A stretch of 64,000 nucleotides of DNA from Ctena decussata (GCA_963989385.1 OZ022501.1:86474979-86538978), one strand, 5' to 3'. Counted from the stretch's first letter, positions 46,255 to 57,345 are shown. The notes: generated from the letters alone by a model not told the origin. Numbers and translations are program-made.

Positions 46255-46985
46255 CTTAAGGGCCCAGTCTCACTGTCACGTTTTGAGGGATAGGTTTGCA
46301 CTACGTTTCCCACCCTACGTTTGGCAAAGAAATGTAGCCCGTTTTGCAGGCATCTAGAGCTGCTGACTCGGCTTATCACTTGTAATTTATTGTTTGTTGG
46401 GATGTCCTTGTCAATCTTTCCCTTTGATGTTGGGGATAGGGTTTGGGATCTGATTCAGTCAGTTCCTGAAGTGTAGTTACTCTTAAAATTAGTACCACGC
46501 TTTTAGAAGGTATGAGAACAGTTTACTAACCTACTACGATTCCGTACGTTTTACTAGGGAATGCTAGGTACTGTCCGGGATAACAACGTAGTCAAAGTGA
46601 CTTTTCAGTACGTATCGCAAACATACCAAATCGTAATAAAACGCAGAATTAAACGTCACAAAACGTACTAAGACGTGGTAAAGCGTATATAATGCGTACT
46701 AGTATGTAGAAGACCTTCACGTATGGCTACGTATTTAACACGTTTCATCTACGTTCTAGTACGTTTAGATTACGCTTCAATACGCTCTTACTACGCATAT
46801 AGTAAGTATTTCGAAATGCTACGTTTAAGCTGATTTTTCAAATCAAACGTAAGTAGGCCACGTATGTAGCTGTTTATATCCGTATATACTACGTATTAAC
46901 TACGTTTTAATACGCATATTCCCGTTTTAGTACGTTGTAAATACGTAGAAAAACCTAGTCCTCAATACGTGACAGTGAGACTGAG
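46255..46985. mobile_element. TACGT-rich TIR element K, copy 1
   Basis: Left CAGTCTCACTGTCACG (from 46265) is inverted at the right (CGTGACAGTGAGACTG, ending about 46979). Its interior is strikingly rich in TACGT/ACGTA pentamers. A 130 bp family G repeat is inserted at 46361-46490. No protein is encoded. Confidence 0.7.
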
Positions 46986-48556
46986 ACTTAGAGGACCTCT
47001 AGGTTATTCTTGTTACGTTTTTGTACGTATTGAATGCGCTTCGGCTACGTTTTAGTATGTTTAGACCACGTTTTGCTACGTGTTGGTGCATTTTACTACG
47101 TATACACTACGCATATCAAAATGCCACGTTTAAGTCAAAAATTCTAAATCAAACGTAATTAGGCCACGTATTTAGCTATATTTGTATACGTATTTACTAC
47201 GTTTTACAACGTATACAGCCGTTTTTCCACGATTAAAAACGTAGTAAAACCTAGGCCTCAATAGGAGAAAACGGGAATCCCCGGAGTGACGTCATCGGAT
47301 GATCACGTGGGAACATTGGTTGGCAAAAGATAGCGACAGACAGTGGTCTAATATGGAATTTTGCTGAAAATTAACCGCTGAAAATGCGTGAAGTATACTT
47401 TGGAAGGCTTCGAATAAATAGCAACCGATGAAACCTTTGCGAATATTGTCATAATCGCTTGTCTCGCGAAAAAAAAAGAGTTATTCAATTAGTTAATTTT
47501 ATGTAATTATTCGGTCCGTATTTAATTACTTGAATTTATTTAATTACTCGGTCCGGATCCGGACTGTTTCTCTGAATAACTTCGACTGAAAAAGAAATAA
47601 TTAAATAAAATAGAAATAAATCGGAAGTACTTAATAACAATATTTTAACCTTTTTCGACGATCAAGGAGATTTGAAAATATAACAGAGGTATATCCCAAA
47701 TGAAATACACTATAAAATATAGAAACTAGAAACTAATGAGAACTAAAGCAAAATTAACAATAAATCATGATCTGCTCTAGGGACAAGAACATTTAAGAAA
47801 TAAATGAGTAAATAAATTAATGCTTCCGATTATAAAATGGTAAAGGATAATATCAAACAGAACCTTTAATGTTTTGAAATGGCTATCAGTAATTACCACA
47901 TATTTTAGTCCGAGCTCATGACATCTAAACAACAATTCTCTCTCTCTCTCTCTCTCTGATTGTTTGCCCATGATATAATATGAAGGGAAAAATATACTAA
48001 TATCAATTAATTGTAATAATCGAGTTTTATTTGATGTGTAAATTAGCTGCACCGCCAACACAGTTTGTTTATTGAATCTGAAATTGTCACAATTGGACAC
48101 CGGCGGCCTACTTTGAAATGTGATAATTAAAGACATCCCTTATCAAAACACCCGCTGAATACCGCGTACATTCACTTACAAACAATAAACAACCGGTTTA
48201 AGTTCAGAAAATGTACAGACACAAATATTTTTTATTAAAGCATACATGATCAAACGTACATCTCAAAGCACTTCATCATGTGGAACCAATTTTAAAAAAA
48301 GCATTATGAGTGACAATAAAACAATATTTTACGTTTATTTACTCACTCTTCTTAGCGTCATCACTAAGTATAAAAAACATGCATCATAATGCGCAAAATA
48401 CAAGGCATGATCAAATACATATTTTAACATCGACCCCTTAACGTTCAATATCGCCTGAGTGACTATCGACTTCTTGCCAACCAGCCTGGGGAATACCCTT
48501 GCAATCCTTATCGATGACGTCACCGCGTTTTCTCCTATACCTGACAGTGAGATTGT
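46986..48556. mobile_element. TACGT-rich element K, copy 2 (truncated, split by an insertion)
   Basis: The sequence from about 46990 to 47263 parallels the right half of copy 1 (AGGCCACGTAT, then ACCTAGGCCTCAATA). The expected terminus CTGACAGTGAGA is found only at 48541-48556, after a 1.27 kb insertion. The left terminus is missing or unrecognisable. Confidence 0.65.
47264..48535. mobile_element. 1.27 kb TIR element nested in element K
   Basis: The ends GGAGAAAACGGG and CGCGTTTTCTCC are inverted, with TGACGTCATCG and its inverse CGATGACGTCA just inside. AATA precedes and TATA follows, a possible imperfect 4 bp duplication. The interior contains a (CT)n run at 47938-47957 and no credible protein. 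Copy 1 of element K serves as the uninterrupted reference. Confidence 0.7.
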
Positions 48557-48854
48557 GGCTTAATATTTAATCTTGGTGAATAAGCATCTGTTTAGATATC
48601 AAACACTACCTTAATCGATAATCAGTCCAAAGAATACGAGCATCAGGCATTCGTAGACGAGTTGCTTCCGTCGCAGCTTATTTTCATAGAAAATATCATA
48701 TGGATGGAAACGTTCTCAGTCAACGAAATTAAAATCTTTGCTAAATTGATCTGTGGCTTCTTCATGCTCGAAAACATAATAAGTATTTATAAGTGTTTAT
48801 TGGCCAAACTGAGGCGAATCAACAAAATTTTACGTATTTTACACAAATAGTAAG

Positions 48855-49095
48855 GAGATTCACACGATTCAATTCTAGATGCAACCCAATACACCATGTG
48901 GGAAAGAGACAACACAAAATCAGTCACAAACAAAGACAAGACTAGCGGCAGCCATATGAGCAGCCCTTTCCTATGTAGGTTCTCATCGCACTAGCCTGAA
49001 CATTACAAACAATATGTCAATAACAGACATAGCAACTAAAACAAATAAAACAACCAAGCCAATACTATGCCACTGAGTCGAACAGAGAGTCGCCC
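48855..49095 (-). repeat. family F fragment (reverse orientation)
   Basis: It resembles 61240-61455: TAGCGGCAGCCAT, then CCTATGTAGGTTCTC, then CACTAGCCTGAACAT, then ACAGACATAGCAAC. That segment continues into family F sequence at 61440. The sequence 49096-50267 beyond it shows nothing recognisable. Confidence 0.55.
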
Positions 49096-50267
49096 TAGGT
49101 AACGTCGAACAGGTGAATATAGTTTCGGAGTCTGACTGCTCACTATCTCACATGGATTCAGTCACAGAGAAAATTCATAAAATTTCTTTATCTCTTGTTT
49201 GATGCACGTAACAGTTGAATCATAAGTGAATATTAAATAACGATATTTGTTCGAGTTAACAGCTAGTCTGTTAGACTAAGGCCAAAATTGGTCAGGCGGA
49301 TAAAACCCCATGTTATGCATTTTACTCCATTGCCCTGTACAATTAAAAACTCATTGCCGTCACAGTAATTATATTCCGAACAGCCTTACCTATTGTACGC
49401 CTTGCTAAGAGTATATGATGGAGTTACTAACGGTTTACAATGGAAAAGCAACACGGAGTTCAATCCTTCCAACAACAGTCATCAAATGATTTAGACATTG
49501 AGACAAAGAATACAATATTAAAGAATGATTGACTGTATGTCAGTATGGACAGAGAAAGAAATCTGGGCGCATTGAAAATCACCAAATATAAATCAAAGGG
49601 AGATAATTTTCAGCATAACCAGTTCAAAACTTCGTTTTATAGCATTTAACCTTTAAGACTACAGTTGCGTGTAAATTTATGACATCAGAAACGGTAAGTT
49701 TCTGCTCATGTGCAAACAAAATTTCATGCAAAACGTACTGAATACCGTTTGGCAGAGATAACTCCTACAAGTTTAAAACGAGTTTAAAATCTTTAATCCA
49801 TTGTGTAGTCGGACGTCTCGCAAATAAAATAAAGTGAAAATGTTCTATCTAGAATTCTGATTATACAAGTGATTCCTTTAATTTTTATTTTGGCTGAGAA
49901 TACAAATCTTCTGTTTAAAAAATACTTGACCAATCAAGGAAATTTCATATGGAGCTTCCACGGCAAAGGGGAACAAAATTTTGCAAAATTGGTCCAGGTC
50001 ACATGACCAAGATGACCGTCATGGTAAAACAAACGTGAATATTTTTTCTTCTCCAGATCCAAAAGGTAACTGAACTAGAACATAAGTGTGCATCACTGGA
50101 TATTCCAATACTGTCAAGTTTGTATAAATAATGACCATGGGTTGTCACTAATCTAGTTTAGAGCAGGGTCATTATTGCTTCCTTAAGGAGAAATCACCCC
50201 AGTGTTCGTGCGCATACTTTCTGAGGCAGCGACATTGGTTATCATGATCCCGTTTGCCATTACACTA

Positions 50268-50470
50268 GGAGACCCGGTCGCTCAATGGGTTAAGCGCTGG
50301 CCTACTGATCTAGCGGTCGCGGGTTCGAGCCCCGCCGGAGGCGGAGTCCTTTCCACCGTAAACGGGTTTCCATTGCAGACAGCCTTTCATTATCACAAGC
50401 TCATTGTCCTGATATGACTAAAATACTGTTGAAAAGGACGTAAAATTGCAAGTCATCCATCCATCCTACT
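50268..50470 (+). mobile_element. tRNA-derived SINE, family S
   Basis: The head GGTCGCTCAATGGGTTAAGC (A box) and GGTTCGAGCCC at 50322-50332 (B box) are tRNA-like. The body TCCTGATATGACTAAAATAC, then GTTGAAAAGGACGTAAAA, is shared with the copies at 45810 and 58815. The end is a short (ATCC)n tail. Confidence 0.8.
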
Positions 50471-50734
50471 GCCATTACGCAAAAACTTTTACGTCTCTTT
50501 CGAAGACAATATGGTGTCGCATCTCGGTGGAAGCTGGAGCAACATATGCAGAAAGAGAGAGCTCCAATTATTTGGGGGAATAGGATGTAAAGATTTAATA
50601 ATATGTCAGGTAAAGGGAGGGTGTAAAGACTGCAAGTGCGTTTTGAGTTTTGTAAATAAATAATACAGTTGTACTCTCATCTGTACAATAAATTATTATG
50701 CTAAGTTTTGAAAAAATGGTACAACCTCCAATGA

Positions 50735-50860
50735 GGAGAAAGATACACAAGGTATCCACTATTTACGCACTTTGATAGTATTTGAGCCCGAAAAAATATT
50801 AAATTCCATAAGCTAAAAGAGAAACTATGAAAAAATATCCGGTCTTCACCCTAAAGCAAT
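50735..50860 (+). repeat. fragment of E2-type unit
   Basis: ACACAAGGTATCCACTATTT, then CACTTTGATAGTA and a following A-rich stretch match the unit junction of element E2 (18308-19219). It is a diverged single-unit remnant with no clear ends. Confidence 0.5.
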
Positions 50861-50872
50861 GTGCATTTTATT

Positions 50873-51540
50873 CTATTCTATTCTATTCCATAATCTTGCA
50901 AGGTCGTTAGGGCACCACAGATAGGTTTGCAACAATTTCTTTACACCTTGTCCTGTTTTCCGCTGCCTAGTGGAGCTGGCAAAGTCCATCATTGTCCACT
51001 CTCCAACACTGTCCCACCATCCCCATTCCTGTCTACCTCTTCTTTTTTCCTTTCACTGTCGGGCCTCTGCCCATCGGGTCCCGCGAAATAGATGAGCTGC
51101 CTGGTGAGTCTGTGACAGAGCGTCTAGTAGAAGCAGGACCTGAGTGTCAATCATCTCAGATCGGACAACAGTCCTACGAATTCGGAGGCAATGTCTTCAT
51201 ATTACTGAAATGTTATTTACTGGGACGTTAAGCTACAAATCAATCACTCACTCCTTTCACTGTGCTCTGTAGACTCGTCTCTGCTAAAGCAGAAGACCAC
51301 GAGACGTGGCCAAATTACCCAAGCCTCCGTTTCCTGACCATGGTCAGGATTTCATCATATTCTCCAATGGCTGCTTGGATCTTTCGGCAAACCTCCTCAC
51401 TGGCCATGGGGTCTTTGTACGTACTATTCAATAACTTTTTGTAGCAGCTTATCACAAAGGCCCGCGTTTTTTCTCTAAGTCTGCTGTCAAGGTTCACGAT
51501 TTCAGACATAAGAAACATGGAAATGACATGGGAGTGCATG
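50873..51540 (-). pseudogene. LINE (RTE-like) ORF2 C-terminal fragment, split by a SINE
   Basis: On the reverse strand, RAFVISCYKKLLN, then YKDPMASEEV and IQAAIGEYDEILTMVRKRRL, continue after removal of the SINE at 51060-51251. The frame then gives KRGRQEWGWWDSVGEWTMMDF and WCPNDLARLW. This is the region after the reverse transcriptase that in related LINEs reads like G-R-R-R-G-R-Q-x-x-R-W-E-D-N. Two in-frame stops lie near the junction. The end runs into a short GAATA repeat (50869-50887 on the plus strand as TTCTA), like the 3' tails of such LINEs. It is 5'-truncated and dead. Confidence 0.7.
51060..51251 (+). mobile_element. SINE inserted in LINE fragment, 12 bp target duplication
   Basis: TCCTTTCACTGT stands at 51048-51059 and again at 51252-51263. 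The ~190 bp between them starts CGGGCCTCTGCCCATCGGG and ends GGGACGTTAAGC, then AATCAATCACTCAC. That 3' end matches the SINE at 12580-12735. The long direct duplication and the tail are typical of LINE-mobilised retroposition. Confidence 0.85.
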
Positions 51541-52026
51541 AGTTCAACTAGGTTTGAACATTGTCTAAAAATTAGCGAATGAATTGGTAGGAAAATCCTG
51601 ACTGAAGTGGCCTAAATTACAAATAGTATTACGAAGAGCTTACGCACTGGTTATGGTTAAATGGCTGTGACATTATCTTCAATGTCAGGGTCAAGATAAG
51701 ACTAAACAAAGTTTTATCATAGATGTCACACAGCCTATCAGTAGAAATGTACCAACATCTGTATGTTTCCATTTGTAACTCAGTGCTTAAAATACCCATA
51801 TAATGTTCTTGACCTTAACCTGAATGTCATCAGTAAATTCACACAACATACTTTTCAACAAAGGTTCATGTAAGGGTAAGTTTAACTCAGTACTGATAAA
51901 TTATGTTTCGCTAATGTTGACCTTCAGACCAATTTTAGGGAGTTATAGCTCGGACACTAAATTTCATCCCTTTCATCAGCCTTTCATTACAGGTAAGGGA
52001 GGATGGACTTTGCGAACTCAACTAGG

Positions 52027-52455
52027 TACGGAACCCCGGAAGGGACATTTCCTTTCCAATATTTATCCGAATAGAAATTGAAACAAGAAAATTAGAACGG
52101 AAATAAAAACATCAAATATTTCGTTTAGACGATTTATTATACTTGTCGTTTAAACGATATAATAGGTCGTTTAACAAGGTTGTTGTTGTTTTTATTTCTG
52201 TTCAAATTTTCTTCTAAAAGGAAAGTAGATACTATTTCGTCCAAACGACATATTTATTGTTTCAATTTCTTTCTGGTTTCTTGTTTTAATTTTCATTCTA
52301 CTTTATATCGTTCAAACGACATAATATGTCGTTAAAGCGATACAATAAGTTGTTTAAACGAAATATTTGTGGTTTTGATTTCCGTTCTAATTTTCTTGTT
52401 TCAAATTCTATTCTGATAAATATTGGAAAGGAAATGTCCCTTCCGGGTTTCCGTA
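52027..52455. repeat. 429 bp full-length palindrome with ACTAGG target duplication
   Basis: The ends are TACGGAACCCCGGAAGGGAC and the near-perfect inverse. ACTAGG is present directly at 52021-52026 and 52456-52461. Inverted similarity extends over most of the element, and the middle repeats variants of TCGTTTAAACGA. It is non-coding, and no partner element was seen in the window. Sequence 51541-52020 shows nothing recognisable. Confidence 0.88.
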
Positions 52456-52734
52456 ACTAGGGCAGCTGAATATAGGACTACGTGGAAAGAATTGCTTTGA
52501 AGTCACCAGTGGTGCCCCAACGACCTCTCATGTTTCTGGGGTGGACCAGACTAGACTAGGCAATTTTTAGTCTTCTTTTTTTTTTTCTTCATGTAACTGT
52601 AAGAGAAAAACGGAAAATAACACCAAATGTGGGACAGGCAACCCTGATGTAAATTGTAAACTCAGATCAAGCTGTTTGACTATGATCTGGAATGATACCA
52701 CTGCCAGGTGGTAAACTCATACATTTACCTTTTT

Positions 52735-53175
52735 TGGACCAGTGGACTTGTCCATCTTTATCATTGGTATGAGTCCATTTCTAGTTTTAGGGGTTTCTGT
52801 AGAATGTTTCCATTTTTATTTATTTATTTATTTGCATGGGAATTCCTGTAAGCAAACAGTGTCGACCCTGATCAGAGGCCGCTTTCTACACTGTTTGTAT
52901 ATGAGCCGCCACATGACAAAACCGACAATGTGGTTGTGCGCCCAGCGCAGACTCAGATCAGCCTGAGCATCCGCCCAGTCTGATCAGAGTCTTTGCTGTC
53001 CGCATGGAGGTAGCTTAGACTCTCAGCTACCCTTTGAGAACTTAGCAAAGACTCTGATCAAACTTGGCAGAAGCCCAGGCTGATATGAGTCTTCGCTAGG
53101 CACACAACCACATTGTTGGTTTTCTCGTGTCGCGGCTCATATGTATCCGAATTGGGTTTCCAGTCTAGAAAGGGT
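52735..53175 (+). repeat. partial duplicate of gene B distal 5' flank, carrying an M1 insertion
   Basis: 52735-52901 and 53140-53175 together resemble 54655-54875 (CAGTGG(A)CTTGTCCATC, GTGT(A/C)GACCCTGAT, GGGTTTCCAGTCTA). The copy at 54655 is uninterrupted where this one holds an M1 element. The sequence 53176-53870 beyond it shows only a T run at 53460-53481. Confidence 0.7.
52902..53139. repeat. hairpin MITE, family M1, with empty paralogous site
   Basis: A 238 bp copy with TGAGCCGCC at the start and GCGGCTCA at the end. The left flank ends in TATA and the right begins TATG, while the related sequence at 54838-54845 reads GCATATG without an insert. That defines a TA target duplication. Confidence 0.88.
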
Positions 53176-53873
53176 AAAGTTTAGAATAATAACTGTTTTC
53201 GTTAAGGCATTAACATAGTTAGGATACATATGGGAATTTATGCTCTACTTATCAGTAATTACAAGTACGTGTATATTCAACTTTGCATAGACAAGGCATT
53301 ATGTTCTTTTGTTCTCAAAACAATGTCAACGCATTATGTTATTAACACATTGTACTTTATAACAATAAGACATATATTTCCATTGAAAGCCGTTTTCTTT
53401 TGAAAAGCAATAAAGAACAGTATGGAAATCAATTTTGACACAATTGTCATTTTCATTAGTTTTTTTTTTTTTTTTTTTTTGGTACTTAAAATTTGCTTCA
53501 AACGCAACAAGACCAGCTTTTATCGCAGACGGAAATGATTCAGTTTCCTTTTTTCTGTAATGTATACGTGACATTATTTACATAGAATTAGCACGCCCAA
53601 CAAGCAGACGCATTCAATTAACGAAATATATAACAGTTAAACCCATTTTCTTTCACTCAGAAACATAACTGCTATGCAGTTCTGTTTCGAAAGTTATACT
53701 GACAATCCCATGACTTTATAAGGCACATTTCTGTTTCCGCTTGGAATTTAAAACAAAACATACAACAGGCTCCAGTCCCCATGTCTTATTTTTGGTTCTG
53801 ATCAGAGGTAAATGGTTAGCCATCAGAATCAGGACAGCCTAATTAAGACGTACCATATGAATACATAAAACTA

Positions 53874-54074
53874 CAGTCAACTCTCGATATCTCGAAGTCG
53901 AATTTCAGCCCAAACTACTGATATCTCAAGGTAAATTTTCTGGTACCAGAAAATTTACTTTGAGATATCAGTAGTTTGAGATAGCAGTAGTTGAAATGTA
54001 AATAAAAATAGGAAATATATTCTTTGATACAAGAAGATAATTTTAGATATCAGTGTTCGAGATATCGGGAGTTG
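53874..54074. repeat. pogo/Tigger-type MITE with TA flanks
   Basis: CAGTCAACTCTCGATATCTC at the left and GAGATATCGGGAGTTG at the right are inverted, both next to TA. An inner perfect palindrome surrounds AAATTTTCTGGTACCAGAAA. The CAGTCAA-type ends with TA flanks are typical of pogo-like non-autonomous elements (family knowledge). The sequence 54078-54650 shows nothing recognisable. Confidence 0.7.
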
Positions 54075-54654
54075 TATGTAGCCTGGAAGCATATTTTTGT
54101 CTATAGAGAGAGGGGAGAACGAAGAGGAAGCGAGGATGCTGCACGAGGGTAAGTGCGAGTTCGATCTTCAACCGCAGTTAAACTGTAGTTTAACCAAAGC
54201 TGATCTCACGTACTCTGGTTTCGAGACTAGATAAACCATCGATTCATTTTGGATGGACGGATGTTGTGACTGGTTCCCGTGCTTGGAAAACTCCCTAGAA
54301 TCAAAGAACCAGTAATTGTTTCGACGGTTTTGATTGGCTATTGATTTGACATGTTATTAACAAGCATACTGTGGAACATGTGAGCCGTTTCATTAGGATT
54401 TTCACTGTTTGCCCGGTTATTTTTGTTTTAATTCCAAACAACTGACATATAAAGGTAACACTGTCACTGTCCGAATTAACCTGCTGTCCGAATTAACCCG
54501 CCTAGACCCTAGTTTACGCCAGAAAAATAATGTTTTCTTCAAGAGCTGATCCCGCATTGTCCAGTAAATAAAACAGGAAGTCATCAGAATTGTCTTCCTT
54601 TGAAACAATGGTGGACAAAACAGAGATGTTTCCATTCACCTTTATCTTTTCTTT

Positions 54655-55670
54655 TTTGACCAGCGGGCTTGTCCATCCGTATCATTGCGATGACTCAATT
54701 TCTAGTTTTACGGGTGGTGTATTTTTTCATTTTTCACTTTTATTGTATTTGGCAAAGAAATTCCTGTTACATCTAGCAAACAGTGTAGACCCTGATGAAA
54801 CGCTGCTTTCTGCGGTGTCTGACTGGTCTGTACTGTTTGCATATGTCTTCAAAAGGGGTTTCCAGTCTAAAATGGGTTTGTGTGACGCCGCTTACATGAA
54901 TGTTTAACATTGATGTAAATGTAAATCTGACGATAACCAGAATGAAAATAAGAAAACAATCAAACAAATGCGATATTGTGTCATTGTTCTCTACAGACTG
55001 AAGTAGGAAATTCTTATTATACCCTTAATAACGTGTTCGATCGATTGTAATTTCATATTATCTCTCGATCTCAAAGTCTACCACAGTTAGGCATTTAAAA
55101 TAATTGACAACAGGATAGCGAAGAGAAAAACGTGTGCATATGATAATTCAATAAATGTACTTCCACAAATGAAATATTGTCGTATATACAATTTCAGCTG
55201 ACTCAGATCACCCAGTTCAACCATGCAGTCTGATCAGAATTCATGAACCGTAAGCCGTCAACAGAGCAAACAGCGAAACGCAGCCTGGCCCGTCTATACT
55301 GTCCTATAACAAGATGGAAGATACCGTTTCTTCTGACGCAGTAAAATGATTGATACTGCGTGAAAAAATGACCATTCCCCACTTTCTTACTGTTCATACA
55401 TAAACCAGTCTGCGCTTTGGTTGAGTCTGATCACAGTCTTCGCATTGTACATTGATAGTCCCAAAGATTCATCGTATCTATAAAAAGGAAAGATACCGAT
55501 CAGCATTGTTCGCACATGCCGTGCAGTTCCATTTCACGCGACTCCAATTTAAAGTCAATACATGTTTGATTGTAAATACACACATTTTTTTCAGTAGATT
55601 GTTTAAAAAATTAGCGAAAAGACCTTCTACATGTTATAGTGGGACAGTGTAATTCCTCAGCTTATTAAAC
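54655..55670 (+). promoter_or_regulatory. 5' flank and candidate promoter of gene B
   Basis: A good TATA box, TATAAAAAGG, lies at 55479-55488, about 190 bp before the ATG at 55671. Sequence from about 54890 to 55170 is homologous to the 5' flank of gene A (840-1165), with shared TTCGATCGATTG and TTTCATATTATCTCTCG(A/C)T blocks. A decayed M1-like segment lies around 55385-55450, corresponding in position to that of gene A. Confidence 0.5.
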
Positions 55671-56270
55671 ATGGGCAAAACAAAATTCTTAGAAAAGCTT
55701 AATATACTGCACCTGCGTAAATTTGTTTTATTCTGTGTATTATGCGCACTAACTGTAGCTTCTGTGCAAGTGTTTTACAATCAGACAGTGTCTCAGATGG
55801 ATGCTACGTATCAGAATCGGATCAGGAGATTGATATCAAAATATTCAAAGCAAAATAGAAATACATTTTCGAAAGCAAATAATAAACATGATTTAATACC
55901 ACGCGAAATATACACATTATACACTAGCGCAAAGGTAAGGCATGTTTTTAGCTCGAACCCAGAGACGCAACAGCCTTTGACTGAGCTGATTAATTCGACT
56001 GAGCCGACGTTACAGTTGAAAAATGTTACTTTGCCAGCTGTAATCAAAGTAAAGGAAAAGGGGGCAAAGCAATACAAAACTATGAAAGACAGTTTCAATG
56101 AAGTGAAGGATAAATTCCGTTCAAAATTGAAAGTAAAGGATACAAGAGCTAGTGTACACCGTTGGAAACATACGAGGGATGCAGTACATCGAAAACCACC
56201 TGCAATGCATCTACAGCCAGAACTGAGTTTTCAAAGAAACGGCTATCATGGAGCTGATCTTATGGCAGTG
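55671..56270 (+). CDS. CHST15-like: gene B exon 1: paralogous CHST15-like sulfotransferase N-terminus
   Basis: This exon encodes 200 residues. The ATG at 55671 has a strong context (A at -3, G at +4). A basic segment and a hydrophobic anchor (about residues 18-35, ending VASVQVF) follow, then [12 protein letters not shown] as in gene A. Residues 49-106 have no counterpart in gene [33 protein letters not shown] and DLMAVV are shared. The exon ends at the same codon as gene A exon 1, before GTAAGTCAGA at 56271, phase 0. Catalytic exons are not present up to 64000. Since intron 1 of gene A is 20.6 kb, they could lie beyond the window. Alternatively this is an orphan exon. Confidence 0.8.
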
Positions 56271-56944
56271 GTAAGTCAGATAGTCTGGGCTCCAAATAGA
56301 AATTTAGTGGCGGCTTTATGGACAAATCAACTCCTTCTTTCGAATGTGTTCTCTGCTCTTGAAGGAACTCTTTAAGATTTTAATTTTACTTTGCTGCAGC
56401 TGGTGTAGTTGGTCCTTTGAGATCAGAGGATATATTCTGAGAAACCAGATTTTTTACATGTGTTAAGACTATTATTCTAGATCATCGCATTTTAATTATT
56501 TGGATCCTTTTTGATAAAAATCAGTCTATGAATTGACTGCGATATGAAAATATAAGGAATGTCCGTATGTTTTTCTCTGGCTTTCGTCACCAGATTAAAA
56601 AAATCTAAACATATTCTTTGTTTGTGAAAAGCTGGAACAATAATGATGCTTATTTTCATAGTCAAGAAAGCCAAATCTCAGATTTAAACATATTCTTTGT
56701 TTGAGAAAAGCTTGAAGTTTGAAACGGATAACAGACGCAGAAAGTTACCTGCCATTGAAACAAACGGAGTGAAGCAATTGTGGTGCTTCAACATACCCTA
56801 GTATTAGAATTTGCAAATTTAAGGTTTATTGCTACACTTTTAGGGCAGGAAAACGTTGCCAATTTTATATTGGCCAGTCGGGTTCAACCCTTAAACGAAA
56901 GTAGTTCTTCCTTTAAAACAGCAGTGACTGTTTTCGCTTTAAGG

Positions 56945-57345
56945 TGTATGGATTCAACTTCATGGCTGTAAAATAGCAGAGACTGCTGCATGTATTCAAC
57001 TTTATGGTTGTAAAATAGCAGTGACTGCTGCATGGATTCAACTTCATGGCTGTAAAATAGCAGTGACTGCTTTATGGATTCAACTTCATGGCTGTAAAAT
57101 AGCAGTGACTGCTGTATAGATTCAACTTCATGGCTGTAAAATAGCAGTGACTGCTTTATGGATTCAACTTCATGGCTGTAAAATAGCAGTGACTGCTTTA
57201 TGGGTTCAACTTCAAGGCTGTAAAATAGCAGTGACTGCTGTATGGATTCAACTTCATGGCTGTAAAATAGCAGTGATTCAACTTCATGGCTGTAAAATAG
57301 CAGTGACTGCTCAGCAGTCACTGCTATTTTACAGCCATGAAGTTG
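56945..57345. repeat. 42 bp tandem repeat with inverted terminal copy
   Basis: About eight copies of a 42 bp unit (ATTCAACTTCATGGCTGTAA, then AATAGCAGTGACTGCT and a variable TGTATGG or TTATGG) end at about 57310. They are followed by one inverted copy (CAGCAGTCACTGCTATTTTA, then CAGCCATGAAGTTG). The unit is a multiple of three, so long frames open on both strands (SLLFYSHEVESIQQ-like on the minus strand). I regard these as non-coding. Confidence 0.9.

Noticed and set aside
50280..50340. Functional tRNA gene on the plus strand
   Set aside because: The tRNA-like head continues into a body shared with two other loci, so it is a SINE head.
56884..57321. 145-residue repetitive protein on the minus strand
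   Set aside because: It is the translation of a 42 bp tandem repeat. Frames are open on both strands only because the unit is a multiple of three and lacks stops.
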